Program-made: the position numbers and the translations under genes | The notes under the pieces: generated by a model | Seen by the model: the letters and a program-made list of their open reading frames with translations, nothing else | Told to the model about the DNA's origin: nothing | The model's database searches: none | Shown here: positions 34,431-45,439 of the stretch, one piece after another | Numbering within the stretch: the first letter of the stretch is position 1 | Layout: every line of letters starts with the position of its first letter | Source: Buddleja alternifolia | Taxonomy: Eukaryota > Streptophyta > Magnoliopsida > Lamiales > Scrophulariaceae | Reading direction: 5' to 3' | Length of the DNA stretch: 64,000 nucleotides | Assembly (NCBI GenBank): GCA_019426215.1 | Contig: CM033397.1 | Span: 26,910,480-26,974,479, forward strand

Positions 34431-34572
34431 TATAAACCCCGTAGGGAACTTTGTATTGCACAAGACATATAAATAATACAAGAGTCTTGGGAAATAAGTA
34501 AACCCTATGCTAGATACAAGGAAAGATGGAAATACGTAAAGATATACAAAAGATATTATAATATATTTAACA
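34431..34572 (-). repeat. 5' LTR piece of the rearranged copia
   Basis: TATAAACCCCGTAGGG to TTTAACA matches 32451-32592 closely; the first bases (TGTTAGAGTGG) are absent. Confidence 0.85.
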
Positions 34573-34577
34573 CTAAC

Positions 34578-34912
34578 TATTGAGGTTAACAGGAACAACT
34601 CATATTTACCCAAGAACTCAGGAATAAAATAAGAGAGATTTTTAGGTAGTGGTGAATAAACTTTTTGAAGAGTTGTTTTTTAAAAAGTTGAGGAGAGGGG
34701 GCTTTTTATAGGCAATTCAAAAGTAGTAGTCAACAAATAATTAATTAAAATTAAATTTATAGATGTAACATCCTCAAACTTTATGGCCATGAATCAATTT
34801 TGTAACATAAAAATTATTGTCACATTGACCATCATAACAACAATATTATGACTTGAATTTTAAACTTTTGAAATATTTATTTAAACATGTAAAATATAAT
34901 AATTTTACAACA
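34578..34912 (-). repeat. 3' LTR of the copia element, inner piece
   Basis: It matches 39598-39931 and ends ...TTTTACAACA at 34912. Confidence 0.85.
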
Positions 34913-35464
34913 ATCCCCCACATATTTCAAAAGGATCAAGATTTTCTTGGGTTAGCGATAATATAATGTATTGAATCTAGTGCCTTTTGGGCTTGAACTG
35001 GACCTAGAACATTAAACCAAAATTCTCGAAAACATTGGTGAATCTCATATGTATTCTATGAACCAAAGTTTTACTATGAGAATTTGAAGATTTAATATCC
35101 ACATTATATCATCTATATTCGTTGTTCAACGCGGTGTGGCACATTATCGGCCTTGCGCCCGCCCAGGTTTCATGAGTGCTTTAGAGATTCCACCACAATC
35201 TCATAGAAGCGGCCCCACTCCTACACTCATATAGGTGACTCCATCAAATGTATACTGCTCTCTAAATACATCACCCACAGTTGGGCTATGGCAGTCATTA
35301 AGAGTTTTAACTCACCTTATAACTTTAGCAGTCAAGCACTATCTAGGAATGGACTTTTAAAATTGATAGTGCTATCTAGTCAATAACAACTTGTTATTAC
35401 CCATTGAACCTACTTCATGGAGTTTATCCAATCACATAGGTTGGGTTACCATTGCTATAGACTT

Positions 35465-38400
35465 TTAAATTGGTAGTAGTCCCATTCCTCTCGATGTTTC
35501 ACTAACTAATTTCTTTCCCAATGGCTTAGTTAGTGGATCGGCTAAATTTCTTTCTGATTTCACAAAATCTATGGAAATTATTCCATCTCGTAGCAGCTGC
35601 TTTATCACATTATGTCTTAGCCTTATATGCCTACATTTACCATTGTAGGACTTGTTTCTCGCAATGGCTATTGCAGCCTGAGAATCACAATGCATAGAAA
35701 GAGAGGGAGTTGGTTTCATTCCTAAAGGAATGTCAGTTAAGAAATTTTTTATCCACTCTGCTTCACTTCCAGCTAGCTCAAGTGCCACAAACTCTGATTC
35801 CATTGTGGATCTAGCTATGATTGTTTGCTTGACAGATTTCCAAACAACAGCACCCCCACTAAGGGTGAACACATATCCACAAGTGGATTTGGTCTCATTT
35901 GAATCAGAGATCCAGTTAGCATCACTGTATCCTTCTAATACAGCGGGAAATCAACTATATAGAATACTATAGTTCATAGTACCTCTCAAATATTTCATTA
36001 GTCTTTTTAAAGTAGACCAATGCTCATTATTAGGATTATGGGTGTATCTACTCAATCTGCCCACGGCATACGCTATATCAGGACGCGTGTAATTCATTAG
36101 ATGCATCAGACTCCCAATAATCTGAGCATATTCAGATTGAGCTATGCTCTCTCCTTTATTTTTCTTTAGTTGAGAACTAACATCATATGGTGTTGAAACA
36201 GGAGTGACATCAAAATGTCCAAACTTTTTGAGAATTTTTTCAACATAGTGCTCCTGTGATAATATTAAACCACTCTCGACTTTAGTGATTTTCACACCCA
36301 ATATTACATTAGCTTCACCCATGTCTTTCATATCAAATTGTGAAGCTAAAAATTCTTTTGTTTCAATTATAATATCAATGTTAGTGCCAAATATAAGCAT
36401 ATCATCAACATATAAGCTAATTATCACACAACCTTTATCGTTGCATTTTGTATACACACATTTATCTACAGCAACACTAACAAAATTATTTGAACACAAA
36501 GTAGAATCAAATTTCTCATGTCATTGTTTAGGTGCTTGTTTTAAACCATATAATGATTTCTTTAACTTACAAACCATATTTTCTTTACCAACTTCAACAC
36601 AACCTTCGGGTTGACACATATAAATTTCTTCTTCTAATTCTCCATTTAAAAAAGCAGTTTTTACGTCCATTTGATGAATAATAAGTTTATGGACAGCAGC
36701 TAAAGCAATCAATATGCGAATGGAAGAAATTCTAGCAACAGGTGCATAAGTATCAAAACAATCGATATTTTGTTTTTGTGTAAAACCTTTTGCCACAAGT
36801 CTTGCTTTGTATTAATCAATAGTTCCATCAGGATGAAGTTTTCGTTTGAAAATCCATTTACATGCAATAGGTTTTGCGCCGGTAGGTAAGTCAACTAAAC
36901 TCCAAGTTTTATTTTGTTTCAAAGAATCTATTTCGCTTTTTATAGCTTCTTTTCAAAAACGATAATCACTAGAAGAAATACCTTCTTTAAATGCTTTTGG
37001 ATCATTGTCAACCATGAAATTGTAAAAATCATCACCAAAACTAGTTGCTTTTCTACCTCTTTTACTTCTTCTAGGTTCAATATCTTTGTCAATATTATTG
37101 CTAGAACTTGAAGGTATATCAAAATGCATATTAGATGAACTAGTGGAAGAAGTTACATGATCACGTTTCAAAGGAAATATATTCTCAAAAAAATCTGCAT
37201 TTTTTGTTTCAACAATAGTATTGCAATCAAGTACATCACTTTTTATCACAAGAAATCTATATGCAACACTATTTTCAGCATAACCAATAAACATACAATA
37301 AGATGTTTTAGAACCGATTTTCCTTTTTTTTCATCAGATAAAAGAACCTTAGCCAGACAACCCCATATTTTTAAATATTTAAGATTAGGGGAAAAACCTT
37401 TCCAAAGTTCATAAGGGGTTTTATTTATTTTCTTGTAAGGAATTCTATTTTGAATAAAGCATGCAGTAAGTATAGCTTCCCCCCACAAATTATTAGGTGC
37501 ATTTGCACTAACAAGCATGGCATTCATCATTTCTTTAAGAGTTCTATTTTTTGTTTTAGCTACACCGTTAGATTGAGGTGAATAAGGAGGAATTAGTTCA
37601 TGTATAATACCATGTTTTTCACAAAAATCATTCATAAGAATATATTCACCACCTCTATCCGATCTAACTCGTTTAATCTTTCTATTTAATTGATTTTCTA
37701 CTTCAGCTTTATAAGAAAGAAACATGTTAAAAGCTTCATCTTTAGTTCTAAGCAAATATACCTTGGTATATCTAGAAAAATCATCAATAAAGGTCACATA
37801 ATATTTCTTACAATCTCTTGTCATTGTTTGTTTTAAATCTCCTAAATCAGTATGAATTAGTTCTAGCAAAACACTAACTCGTTCAACGGATTTATGAGAT
37901 TTCTTAGTGATTTTAGTTTCAGAATAGATTTCACATTTATCCGTATTTGCATTTCCAATTTCACTAATTAGTCCTAATGAATTCATTTTCTTAATATAAG
38001 AAGCATTTAAATGACCTAATCTATCATGCCACAAATTATAAGAGTCAATAAAATACGCAGAACTAGAAACATTTTCATTGAAAATATTGAGTACAAAAAG
38101 ACCTTGGTTACAATACCCTTTCCCAATAAACGCATTATTTTTAGTCATGACAATTTTGTCAGACTCAAAAGAAACTTTCACTCCAGTCTTCCAGAGAAGT
38201 GCTACAGAAATTAAATTTGCTCTCATGTTTGGAACATGAAGCACATCTTTGAGTTCCAATGTCTTTCCTGATGTGAGTTTGAGGAATATTTTTCCTCTGC
38301 CAAGAACCTTTACGGTACTTGAATCACCCAAATAAACAGACTCCCCATCATCATCTCCTATTGGTTTATAGGAGGTAAAAACATTTTTGTTTGCACAAAT

Positions 38401-39414
38401 ATGCCTTGTGGCACCAGAGTCTATTATCCAATCATTGACATTGGCCACCATGAAAGTTTGAGAAACAACCGCAGCAATAATGTCTTCTCCCTCAACTAAG
38501 TTAACTTTGTTGTTAGGAGGATTGTTGTTTCCAAACTTTCGTTTTCTACATTGGGCATCATGATGCCCTGGATATCCACACACATAGCAATTTCCTTTCT
38601 TTTTCAAATTATTAGGTTTGGGTTTGTAACCATGGTTAGAAGCATTATTTTTGCTAACCATCTTGCCATTCTTATTATTGTAGTTGTTACGAGGATGTGC
38701 TTGAATTAAATTAGCATTTGTAGCAATTTCCTTACCTTTTGCTATATCTCGTTGTTTCTGGTTTTGATCTTCAATGATTATATGAACAACGAGATCGTCT
38801 AAAGTCATGGTCTTTCTTTTATGCTTCAATTGTTGCTTGTAGTCACTGCACGAATCTGGTAGCTTTTCAATCAAGAGACCCGCTACAAACTCATCAGGTA
38901 AGATTATGTTCTCGGACTTGAGGTCTTCAACTAGTTTGTAGTACTCGGTGATTTGAGCTTTGATCTCTTTTTCATCAGTCATTTGCCAATGGTAATAATT
39001 ACCAATAGCAAACTTTTGTTGCCCGGCATCTTCAGCAGTAAACTTTTTCACCAAACTTTCCCAAATTTGTCTTGCTTCCTTATATGGGCAATAAACATCG
39101 AAAAGTTCATTAGATAAAGTACTAAGAATGGTGTGACGACTTACTTTGTTAGCATATGTCCAAACATTAATGTTTGGTGCTCCATTGTCTGGTTTTTGCT
39201 CATTGAGAATAAACGCAACTCCATGAACATCAAGAGTCGAGTAAACCCTTTCTTGCCACCTCTTGAAATGATTGCCTTCAAATATCTCAATTTTTGAAGT
39301 GTCGGGAAAAGGTTTGTTGGGTGCATATTGAAATGGTGGTTGTTTGGTAGGAGTATCAACATCGGTGGGAGTATCATTGATAATAGTAGGATTGACATTG
39401 GTTATAGACTCCAT
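35465..39414 (-). pseudogene. Copia gag-pol polyprotein of the 32270-39931 element
   Basis: The long frame 39414-37246 (722 residues) covers gag, a CCHC knuckle (CYVCGYPGHHDAQC, about residues 278-291), protease (WIIDSGATRHIC), pre-integrase and the integrase core (DDFSRY, DRGGEY, PQSNGVAK). A frameshift near 37310 leads to the integrase tail at 37294-36953. RT follows at 36796-35951 (LVAKGFTQ, QMDVKTAFLNG, SLYVDDMLIF) with stops near 36814, 36520 and 35950. RNase H occupies 35872-35465 ([34 protein letters not shown]). The pre-integrase region reads WHDRLGHL...CEIYSETK, so one or more expected zinc Cys residues appear lost. The ATG is only 13 bp from the LTR. It is inactive as it stands, though decay is light. 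Confidence 0.9.
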
Positions 39415-39427
39415 TAATCCTTTAGAT

Positions 39428-39931
39428 TGTTATAAAAATTTGAAGAATATAACCAATAATTTGAATTGCTTGAGGCGTAACTAGCACTGTCCTAAAGGAT
39501 TAATTCCACCCCTCGGAGATAGTAATCTCGGCACAAAGGTTTTAAGTGGCTATCCTCCTAGGATTCAACAAGCACTTCTCAACTAGTTTGTGCTAACTAT
39601 TGAGGTTAACAGGAACAACTAATATTTACCCAAGAACTCAGGAATAAAACAAGAGAGATTTTTAGGTAGTGGTGAATAAACTTTTTGAAGAGTTGTTTTT
39701 TAAAAAGTTGAGGAGAGGGGGCTTTTTATAGGCAATACAAAAGTAGTAGTCAACAATAATTAATTAAAATTAAATTTTTAGATGTAACATCCTCAAACTT
39801 TATGGCCATGAATCAATTTTGTAACATAAAAATTAATGTCACATTGACCATCATAACAACAATATTATGACTTGAATTTTAAAGTTTTGAAATACTTATT
39901 TAAACATGTAAAATATAATAATTTTACAACA
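39428..39931 (-). repeat. 5' LTR of the copia element
   Basis: 504 bp, TGTTATAAAA...TTTTACAACA in plus orientation. The TSD TTAAG follows. Confidence 0.9.
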
Positions 39932-39936
39932 TTAAG

Positions 39937-40074
39937 TTTGTTTACATTCCCTAAGTACTTTTAAGTTTTCTAAGTCTAATTAAGTTACCTTGAAATTCAC
40001 TTTGACTGGAGGGTTGTTCCAGCTTCTTGTTCTATAAATTCCCATCATATGTATTGTATTGAGGAGATTGAATT
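39937..40074 (+). repeat. 3' LTR of the Reina-like element, second piece
   Basis: It matches about 27160-27297 of the 5' LTR. It ends at the solo LTR TSD GAATT (40070-40074). Confidence 0.8.
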
Positions 40075-41149
40075 TGTTGACCTTTTTGGTCTCAAATCTC
40101 ATTTGGTTTTGAAGATAACAAGTAACTTGATTATATGCTTATATTTATTTCTTTCCTTATGCAGAATTTTGGTAAGTTCCAACAGATTATAATTACTCTA
40201 AGGATTGGTGCAAGATCTTGACTATAAAAGGGAAGTGTGCACTCATCTCTCATCTTACAATATTCTCTATCTTTCTGTTTTAGTAATATATATTTCTCTA
40301 TTTATAATTACTCCTTGATCCTAGTTGTGCTTACTTTACATATAAGATCTCAAATTATAAGCAAAGGAGCCATTATGCTACAATATGGAAAGAAGTGTTT
40401 TTATATTAATATATATCTTAATCTTCCTTTCCTCCTCAAATCATGTTTTGTATTATGTCTCCTTGCTTACCTAAAGTGAATCATATCTCTACATATTCTT
40501 TCCATTAATTCATTGTTGGGATATGTTTACCCTTTCATAGAAGATCTTTTAAATATATGGAAGGAGCCGTTTTATCTTTCTTTACTTACTCATTTGCTCC
40601 AGCTATATACATGAATCTTTTCACTTTAGCAAACTACGAACTCTACAAGCCTTTTATAGCATATTATTGATATCAATTTATTCTTATTTATATGTACCTT
40701 CTTTGCTAAGTTCCAGTGAGGAAGGAGCGGTACCAGTTAATGCTTGGAATTCGGAGTGACAAACACGAGTGGTCGAGAAGTGTTTTTTAGTCCAGTCTCT
40801 CATAATTCCCAGTTGGAATCGTAGTTGCGGATTAACCTTTAGGTTCCGCCATTTTGTTCCTAGGGTATAGTAGAGCAAAGCTCACTTCTTCAAATCGAGT
40901 GTGTTTTGTCTTGTTAGTATTTGTAGTGTCTGAAATCTTTCAGCACTTATCTTTTTCATTCTGTTATGTATTAAGTTTCCATTTGGATCTTGTTCTGGAA
41001 CTTCTAAGTTCTAATCGTTATTTCAATATAAGTATTTTTCAGTTTTACCTTTTGGTACTTATTGATTCTGCTGTGCGTTTAGCACAATTTTTTTTATAAC
41101 CTAATTCCCCCCCCCCCCCCCCCCTCCCTTAGGTATATTTTAAGTTACA
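40075..41149 (+). repeat. Solo LTR, possibly Sirevirus, with TSD GAATT
   Basis: 1,075 bp with ends TGTTGACC...AGTTACA and GAATT at 40070-40074 and 41150-41154. It is inserted in the Reina-like 3' LTR. The start and the early TGGTTTTGAAGATAACAAG resemble SIRE-type LTRs (inference). There is no internal region, so it is solo. It carries an 18-C run at 41107-41124. Confidence 0.75.
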
Positions 41150-41154
41150 GAATT

Positions 41155-41317
41155 GAAGTAAAAAAAATGAAGTATTTAGCTTTGGCTAATCAAGAAGAAG
41201 GATTTCTTCTCTTTCCAACTCTTATCTCTTAGGTGAATTCCTTTGAGTGGCGAGTTTTATCGAAAGTGTATGCTTGTGTTGCCTCCTAATTTCTCCCGTC
41301 GCATATTTCCGGTGTCA
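41155..41317 (+). repeat. 3' LTR of the Reina-like element, last piece
   Basis: It runs from GAAGTAAAAAAAATG to GGTGTCA. The 5' LTR lacks this part, so it is assigned from continuity and the TSD ATACA that follows. Confidence 0.7.
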
Positions 41318-41322
41318 ATACA

Positions 41323-41869
41323 TACTATGAAAATTATAACAGAGATGTTAGAGAGATTTCGTAGCACAAAATAAATTTGCCAAGTCTTCATAAATCACTA
41401 GGAAATTCTTGTCATTTGCAATGAATGAACTGTTGAATATAAAATAATTAAAATTGCTACTACAATTATGTTCCAAAATTCTCTATTACTGCTAATTTGA
41501 CACACATTATGGTTTGCTAATTGTTGTATTTGGTGTTGTTATGTCCCAAAAATGGTTTTGAAGTTTTTTTGGGTTTTCCTCCTGTTTATTGTTTGGTTCT
41601 TTTTCATCTTTACATTATAGGGTTTTTGAAAGTTTAAACCGAGGAAAAGTTGTATGAAATTGGATCAAGGAACCATCAAACCAAAAACCGCTAAAATTAA
41701 TTTAAATGCACCCTTGGAATTTTTCAAATTACAAATACCCCCTGAGGGGTATTTATGTCCAGAAATGTACAACTGATTGTTGAGATATATAATGTCATCA
41801 ATTCCTACAAGGTATTTAGGAATCTTCCAAAGAAAATTAAAGAAAGAAAAGAACGACTAATAATGATGG
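41323..41869. other. No recognisable gene
   Basis: AT-rich spacer. No motifs were recognised. Confidence 0.4.
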
Positions 41870-41877
41870 CATATTCT

Positions 41878-42333
41878 CAGGAGCGGATCTACCCTTTGCC
41901 AAGGGGCAGTGCCCCCACTGAAAATTTCATTTTCCCCCCTAATATAAACATATTTGCAAATTTTAACTTTTTAATTACATTAGTGCCCCCCTCAATTTTG
42001 AAAGTATTAAATGCCCCCCCTTAATTTTTAAAAATTATTTTTTTACCTTACAAAATTTTTTATATTTGAATTTCGCCCCCTCCCCCCTCAAGATAGAAAA
42101 ATATCACGTTTTCTCCCTTTACTTTGAGTTCACCCCCCAAAACCCAAAATTCTGGCTATAACAAAAGAGGTATAGAAGTATAAATTATGTCAAAAGTTGT
42201 AATTGAACCTAATTAGTTATTATATTTGCCCCCATAAATATACTGTACCGTACCGCGGGGGGCAAGCCCCCCGCACCCCCCTTCGTAAAATACCTAGTGC
42301 CCCCACTGAGCCCAAGTTCTGCATCTGCCACTG
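41878..42333. mobile_element. hAT-type MITE (456 bp)
   Basis: The 8-bp TSD CATATTCT lies at 41870-41877 and 42334-42341. Ends are CAGGAGCGGAT and, reversed, CAGTGGCAGAT. The interior is rich in C runs (CCCCC) and has no coding capacity. Confidence 0.8.
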
Positions 42334-42341
42334 CATATTCT

Positions 42342-43269
42342 ATTAGGTTGACTAGCTAATAGAAGGTGGTCATAGTTGCACAGAGATAAGGTGTACAGGA
42401 TATAGTTACGTTGTAATTTCAAAAGTAAGAAGGCATGTCCTTAAAATTAGCCATAGTAACAAATGACTTCATAACGTTACCCTTTTCTTTATTTCTGAGG
42501 AGTTACCAACATTTATTTTATTTGACCAATCATATGACAAATGTAATTCACTCTCTTGATGAATTACACTTGGGTTCTGTGAATTTTCCATATTTTGTTA
42601 TCTACTTGTTGACTCTTAGACAACAATACTGATTTCAGGTCTATAGTATATCAAAAGCCAATATTATTGGCAAAGATTAAAACAATTTGATGCACTGAAA
42701 AATGTTTCCTATAATAGCTGGTTAATTAATGCCCTTCAGACATTGCCTACAAGTTGGAGAGGTCTGGACTTAGATTGGTGGTTTGGTGTGAAACAAATGC
42801 ACCGTTAGGAGAGTTGGAAGATTATACTAGCAACGCCCTCCAATTGGCAAGTCAGATCATAAGGTGGTCCAAATATCTAATTAAGTTTTGTGTCAAACTC
42901 GGCATGAATTTGTGATTTTAGTGCATACTTGAGATATTATGATTTCACATAAGAATCAATTAAATTAAGTGAAATATAAAATAAAATAAAACATTAAGCT
43001 GGTTTCAATAACTTTTTATACATATGATACAAGCAACAACTTATACTATGTTTTAAAAATAAATTCTTTAGTAAGCCAAGTTATTTGGAAAAGACTTATA
43101 CACTTAATTTTGAAATGCATGATTGGTATACATTTTGAATATTAAAAATATTGACGTGCAATGCATGTATTTATTAATTAGTAATTCATTAATTACGTAA
43201 TTGTTCAAGTTTTGGATTTATCAAGTTGAACAATATCTATGCATATTAATTGTTTTAATTAAGATATTA
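42342..43269. other. No recognisable gene
   Basis: AT-rich DNA without recognised motifs; it may include worn CACTA sequence leading to the terminus at 43669. Confidence 0.35.
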
Positions 43270-43669
43270 GTGAAAAATATTAAGTGACAATATCAAGTTT
43301 GTCACTAATTGTAAATTTTTAGTGACAAGAATTTTTGTTTTGTTATAAGAATATGTTTTACATTTTTAATTAGTACTAATAATATTTGGATAAAAGTTGT
43401 CACTCTTGATAATTAGTGACAAGAAAATTATTATCATATTGACAACTAGTGACACATAATTTAGCGACAACAATTATAGTTGTCATTCTATATGTGTTGT
43501 CACTATGCATGTGTCACTAATTGTTAATAGTGACAATTTAAAAAAACTCTTGTCACAAGGCTTATTGTGACAAAGTAAAAAATTATTGTCATTAATTTTG
43601 TATATTTAGTGATAACTTTAAGATTGTCACTTCAAATTTTTGTCATTAATATTACTTTTTATTGTAGTG
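43270..43669. mobile_element. CACTA-like terminus with GTCACTA subterminal repeats
   Basis: The right end on the minus strand reads CACTACAATAAAA (43657-43669), like CACTA termini. Inward, the words GTCACTA, AGTGACAA and TTGTCAC recur more than ten times in both orientations. No transposase and no left terminus were found. An 85-bp piece of it recurs at 50082-50168. Confidence 0.55.
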
Positions 43670-44981
43670 AATTTATACTTTATTTCTTTTTCTTTTTTCA
43701 TTTTTCTTTAATTTTCCTTACCAAAATCCAGGTCTAAACATTATCATCTAAAGAAAATGTACAAATACATAAATCTTGAAGATTACAAGTAAAACAAAAA
43801 AATATTAGTGAGAAAATGATGTGTTCCTCAACCAAAATTCTCGCTAGCTAGTGATAGATATTTAATGATAATAATTCTTATTTTGCCACAAAATAATTTT
43901 AAGAAATTTATAATAATAAGAATAAATGTGTTAAAATTTGTCATTGTTGATAATTAGTGATATATGTATAATGAGACACAAATATAATGTGACACTTAAC
44001 ATGACTATATTAACAACTTTGCACAATTATTTTTGTCACTAGTTGTTGAATAGTTAGAACTTTTACACAATTTTTATCAATAGATAACTTGTGAAAATAG
44101 TTACTTCAACAATATAAAAACTCTTGACTCTCAATAAATATAATTAATGACAAATTTGAATCTGCAATATAATTAATGACAAATTTGAATCTGCCACTTC
44201 ATATTTGCTCAGTAATACCCTCTTTTGTTAGAGCAACTTTACTTCTAAAGAATTGTAATCAAAGTAAATGCATTAGCAAACCAAAAAGTTTGATATCAAT
44301 TTCAAAGTGTCGTACTAGCTAGATTGATTTAGATAAATGAGGTTAACCAAGTGGTGCCATAAAGCAAATTAAACCAAAGAGGAAGCAAGTACACAAGTAT
44401 TCGAAAAACAATGAAATAGGTATATACTACACTAGCTTAAGGTTCTTGAGCCAGCTACCATTTCTATGCTTCAGCTTCTGTAGATTAATTACTGGACTTA
44501 AGACCAGCACTATATTGCTTATGAGGATTATTTTGCAATTCGTTTTTATCTAAAACCTGACAACTCGTAGTTTATTGGGTGAGTGGTGACACTCCATGGC
44601 TTTAAAAGTCTAACTTTTGGGAGATATCCACATACAATGTGTTAAAACATATAAAATATATATATTTTTTTGGCAAACCCCACACATGTTTTTATGGGGA
44701 CCACTGCACATTCCAATTCTTGTCCATAAATTGACTTCCAAATCTGTGTTTGCGGCCATAACTACATAATAAATATCCATCCGCTATATTGAATTTTACT
44801 AGATTTTCTTTTCACATTTATTTTTGAAGTCCATGATTGGTTGTTGGATTCTTTTCTTCTTTTCTTTTTACATTATTTCTAGAGTGGCTGAGGTTATTTC
44901 AAGTCCATGATTGGTTGTTGATCATTCTCACGAGCATCGACAATTAGAGTTCAAGGATAATCACATTTATTTATACTAGTA
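43670..44981. other. No recognisable gene; short duplication near 44825-44920
   Basis: AT-rich DNA. The phrase AGTCCATGATTGGTTGTTG occurs twice, near 44828 and 44901. Sparse GTGACA-type words continue to about 44190. Confidence 0.35.
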
Positions 44982-44986
44982 TATTA

Positions 44987-45143
44987 TGTTAAGAGTTCTT
45001 ATTATTATTGTATTGTCATTAATTTCCTTATTAGTTTAGGTTTACCTTTATTGCTAGTTACCTTTTATATTATGTCTCTCTTGTAAACCTCTATATATAT
45101 CTTTGATTATTAATACAAACCTCAAGGGGAATTTACTTTAACA
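44987..45143 (+). repeat. 5' LTR of the Ale-like copia
   Basis: TGTTAAGAG...CTTTAACA with inverted TGTTAA/TTAACA ends. CTATATATAT near 45092-45101 may serve as TATA box. Confidence 0.9.
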
Positions 45144-45153
45144 TGGTATCAGA
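45144..45153 (+). other. Primer binding site, initiator tRNA-Met
   Basis: TGGTATCAGA directly follows the LTR, complementary to the 3' end of the initiator tRNA-Met, as usual for copia. Confidence 0.85.
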
Positions 45154-45439
45154 CTACAACCCTCGGTTCCTGGTTTCTCCTCCCTAAATCCGCCTCTCTC
45201 TCTCAAGGCAGTCATCACCAGCGCCTCTCATCTTCTTCCTCCTTCTCTCTATATTTTTCCTACCCCTTTAAGTCGTTGCTCCCCTCAACGCGCCATATCT
45301 CACTTCACAGAGCCTCCATTACCAGTTCATCATCTATCGTGTTATTCCGATTGATTTATCGAGGTAAGTTTTTTTGATTATTCTCCTCTCGCGTGATTAA
45401 TATCAAAAATTTTCAATAATTATTTTCGGTTATTCCTCC

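Larger units (their letters stand above)
32440..34572 (-). mobile_element. Rearranged Ale/Retrofit-like copia element with TSD CTAAC
   Basis: CTAAC lies at 32435-32439 and 34573-34577. The 3' LTR is 32440-32592 (153 bp, TGTTAGAG...TTTAACA), with a purine tract CTGCGGGGGAG on the minus strand. The right LTR (34431-34572) lacks its first about 10 bases. RT/RNase H lies on the minus strand (32605-33675), but the protease/pre-integrase part (33904-34430) lies on the plus strand. Part of the element is therefore inverted, with a palindrome at the junction. Gag and most of integrase are missing. Confidence 0.85.
32270..39931 (-). mobile_element. Copia element with TSD TTAAG, inserted in a gypsy LTR
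   Basis: TTAAG lies at 32265-32269 and 39932-39936. The 5' LTR is 39428-39931 (504 bp). The 3' LTR is 32270-32439 plus 34578-34912 (505 bp), split by another copia element. A purine tract GTGGGGGAT (minus strand) precedes the 3' LTR at about 34913-34922. The coding region is 35465-39414. By eye the LTRs differ at only a few positions. It is nearly complete but carries stops and frameshifts in pol. Confidence 0.9.
26743..41317 (+). mobile_element. Reina-like Ty3/gypsy element with deep nested insertions
   Basis: The outer boundaries are TGACACCG at 26743 and GGTGTCA ending at 41317, flanked by the 5-bp duplication ATACA (26738-26742 and 41318-41322). The 5' LTR is 26743-27306. Gag and protease remnants lie at 27726-28340 and the integrase tail at 28340-28352 plus 31785-31845. 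The 3' LTR is in three pieces (31854-32269, 39937-40074, 41155-41317, about 717 bp). RT, RNase H and most of the integrase are deleted. Four other elements have inserted, two of them one inside the other. Confidence 0.8.
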
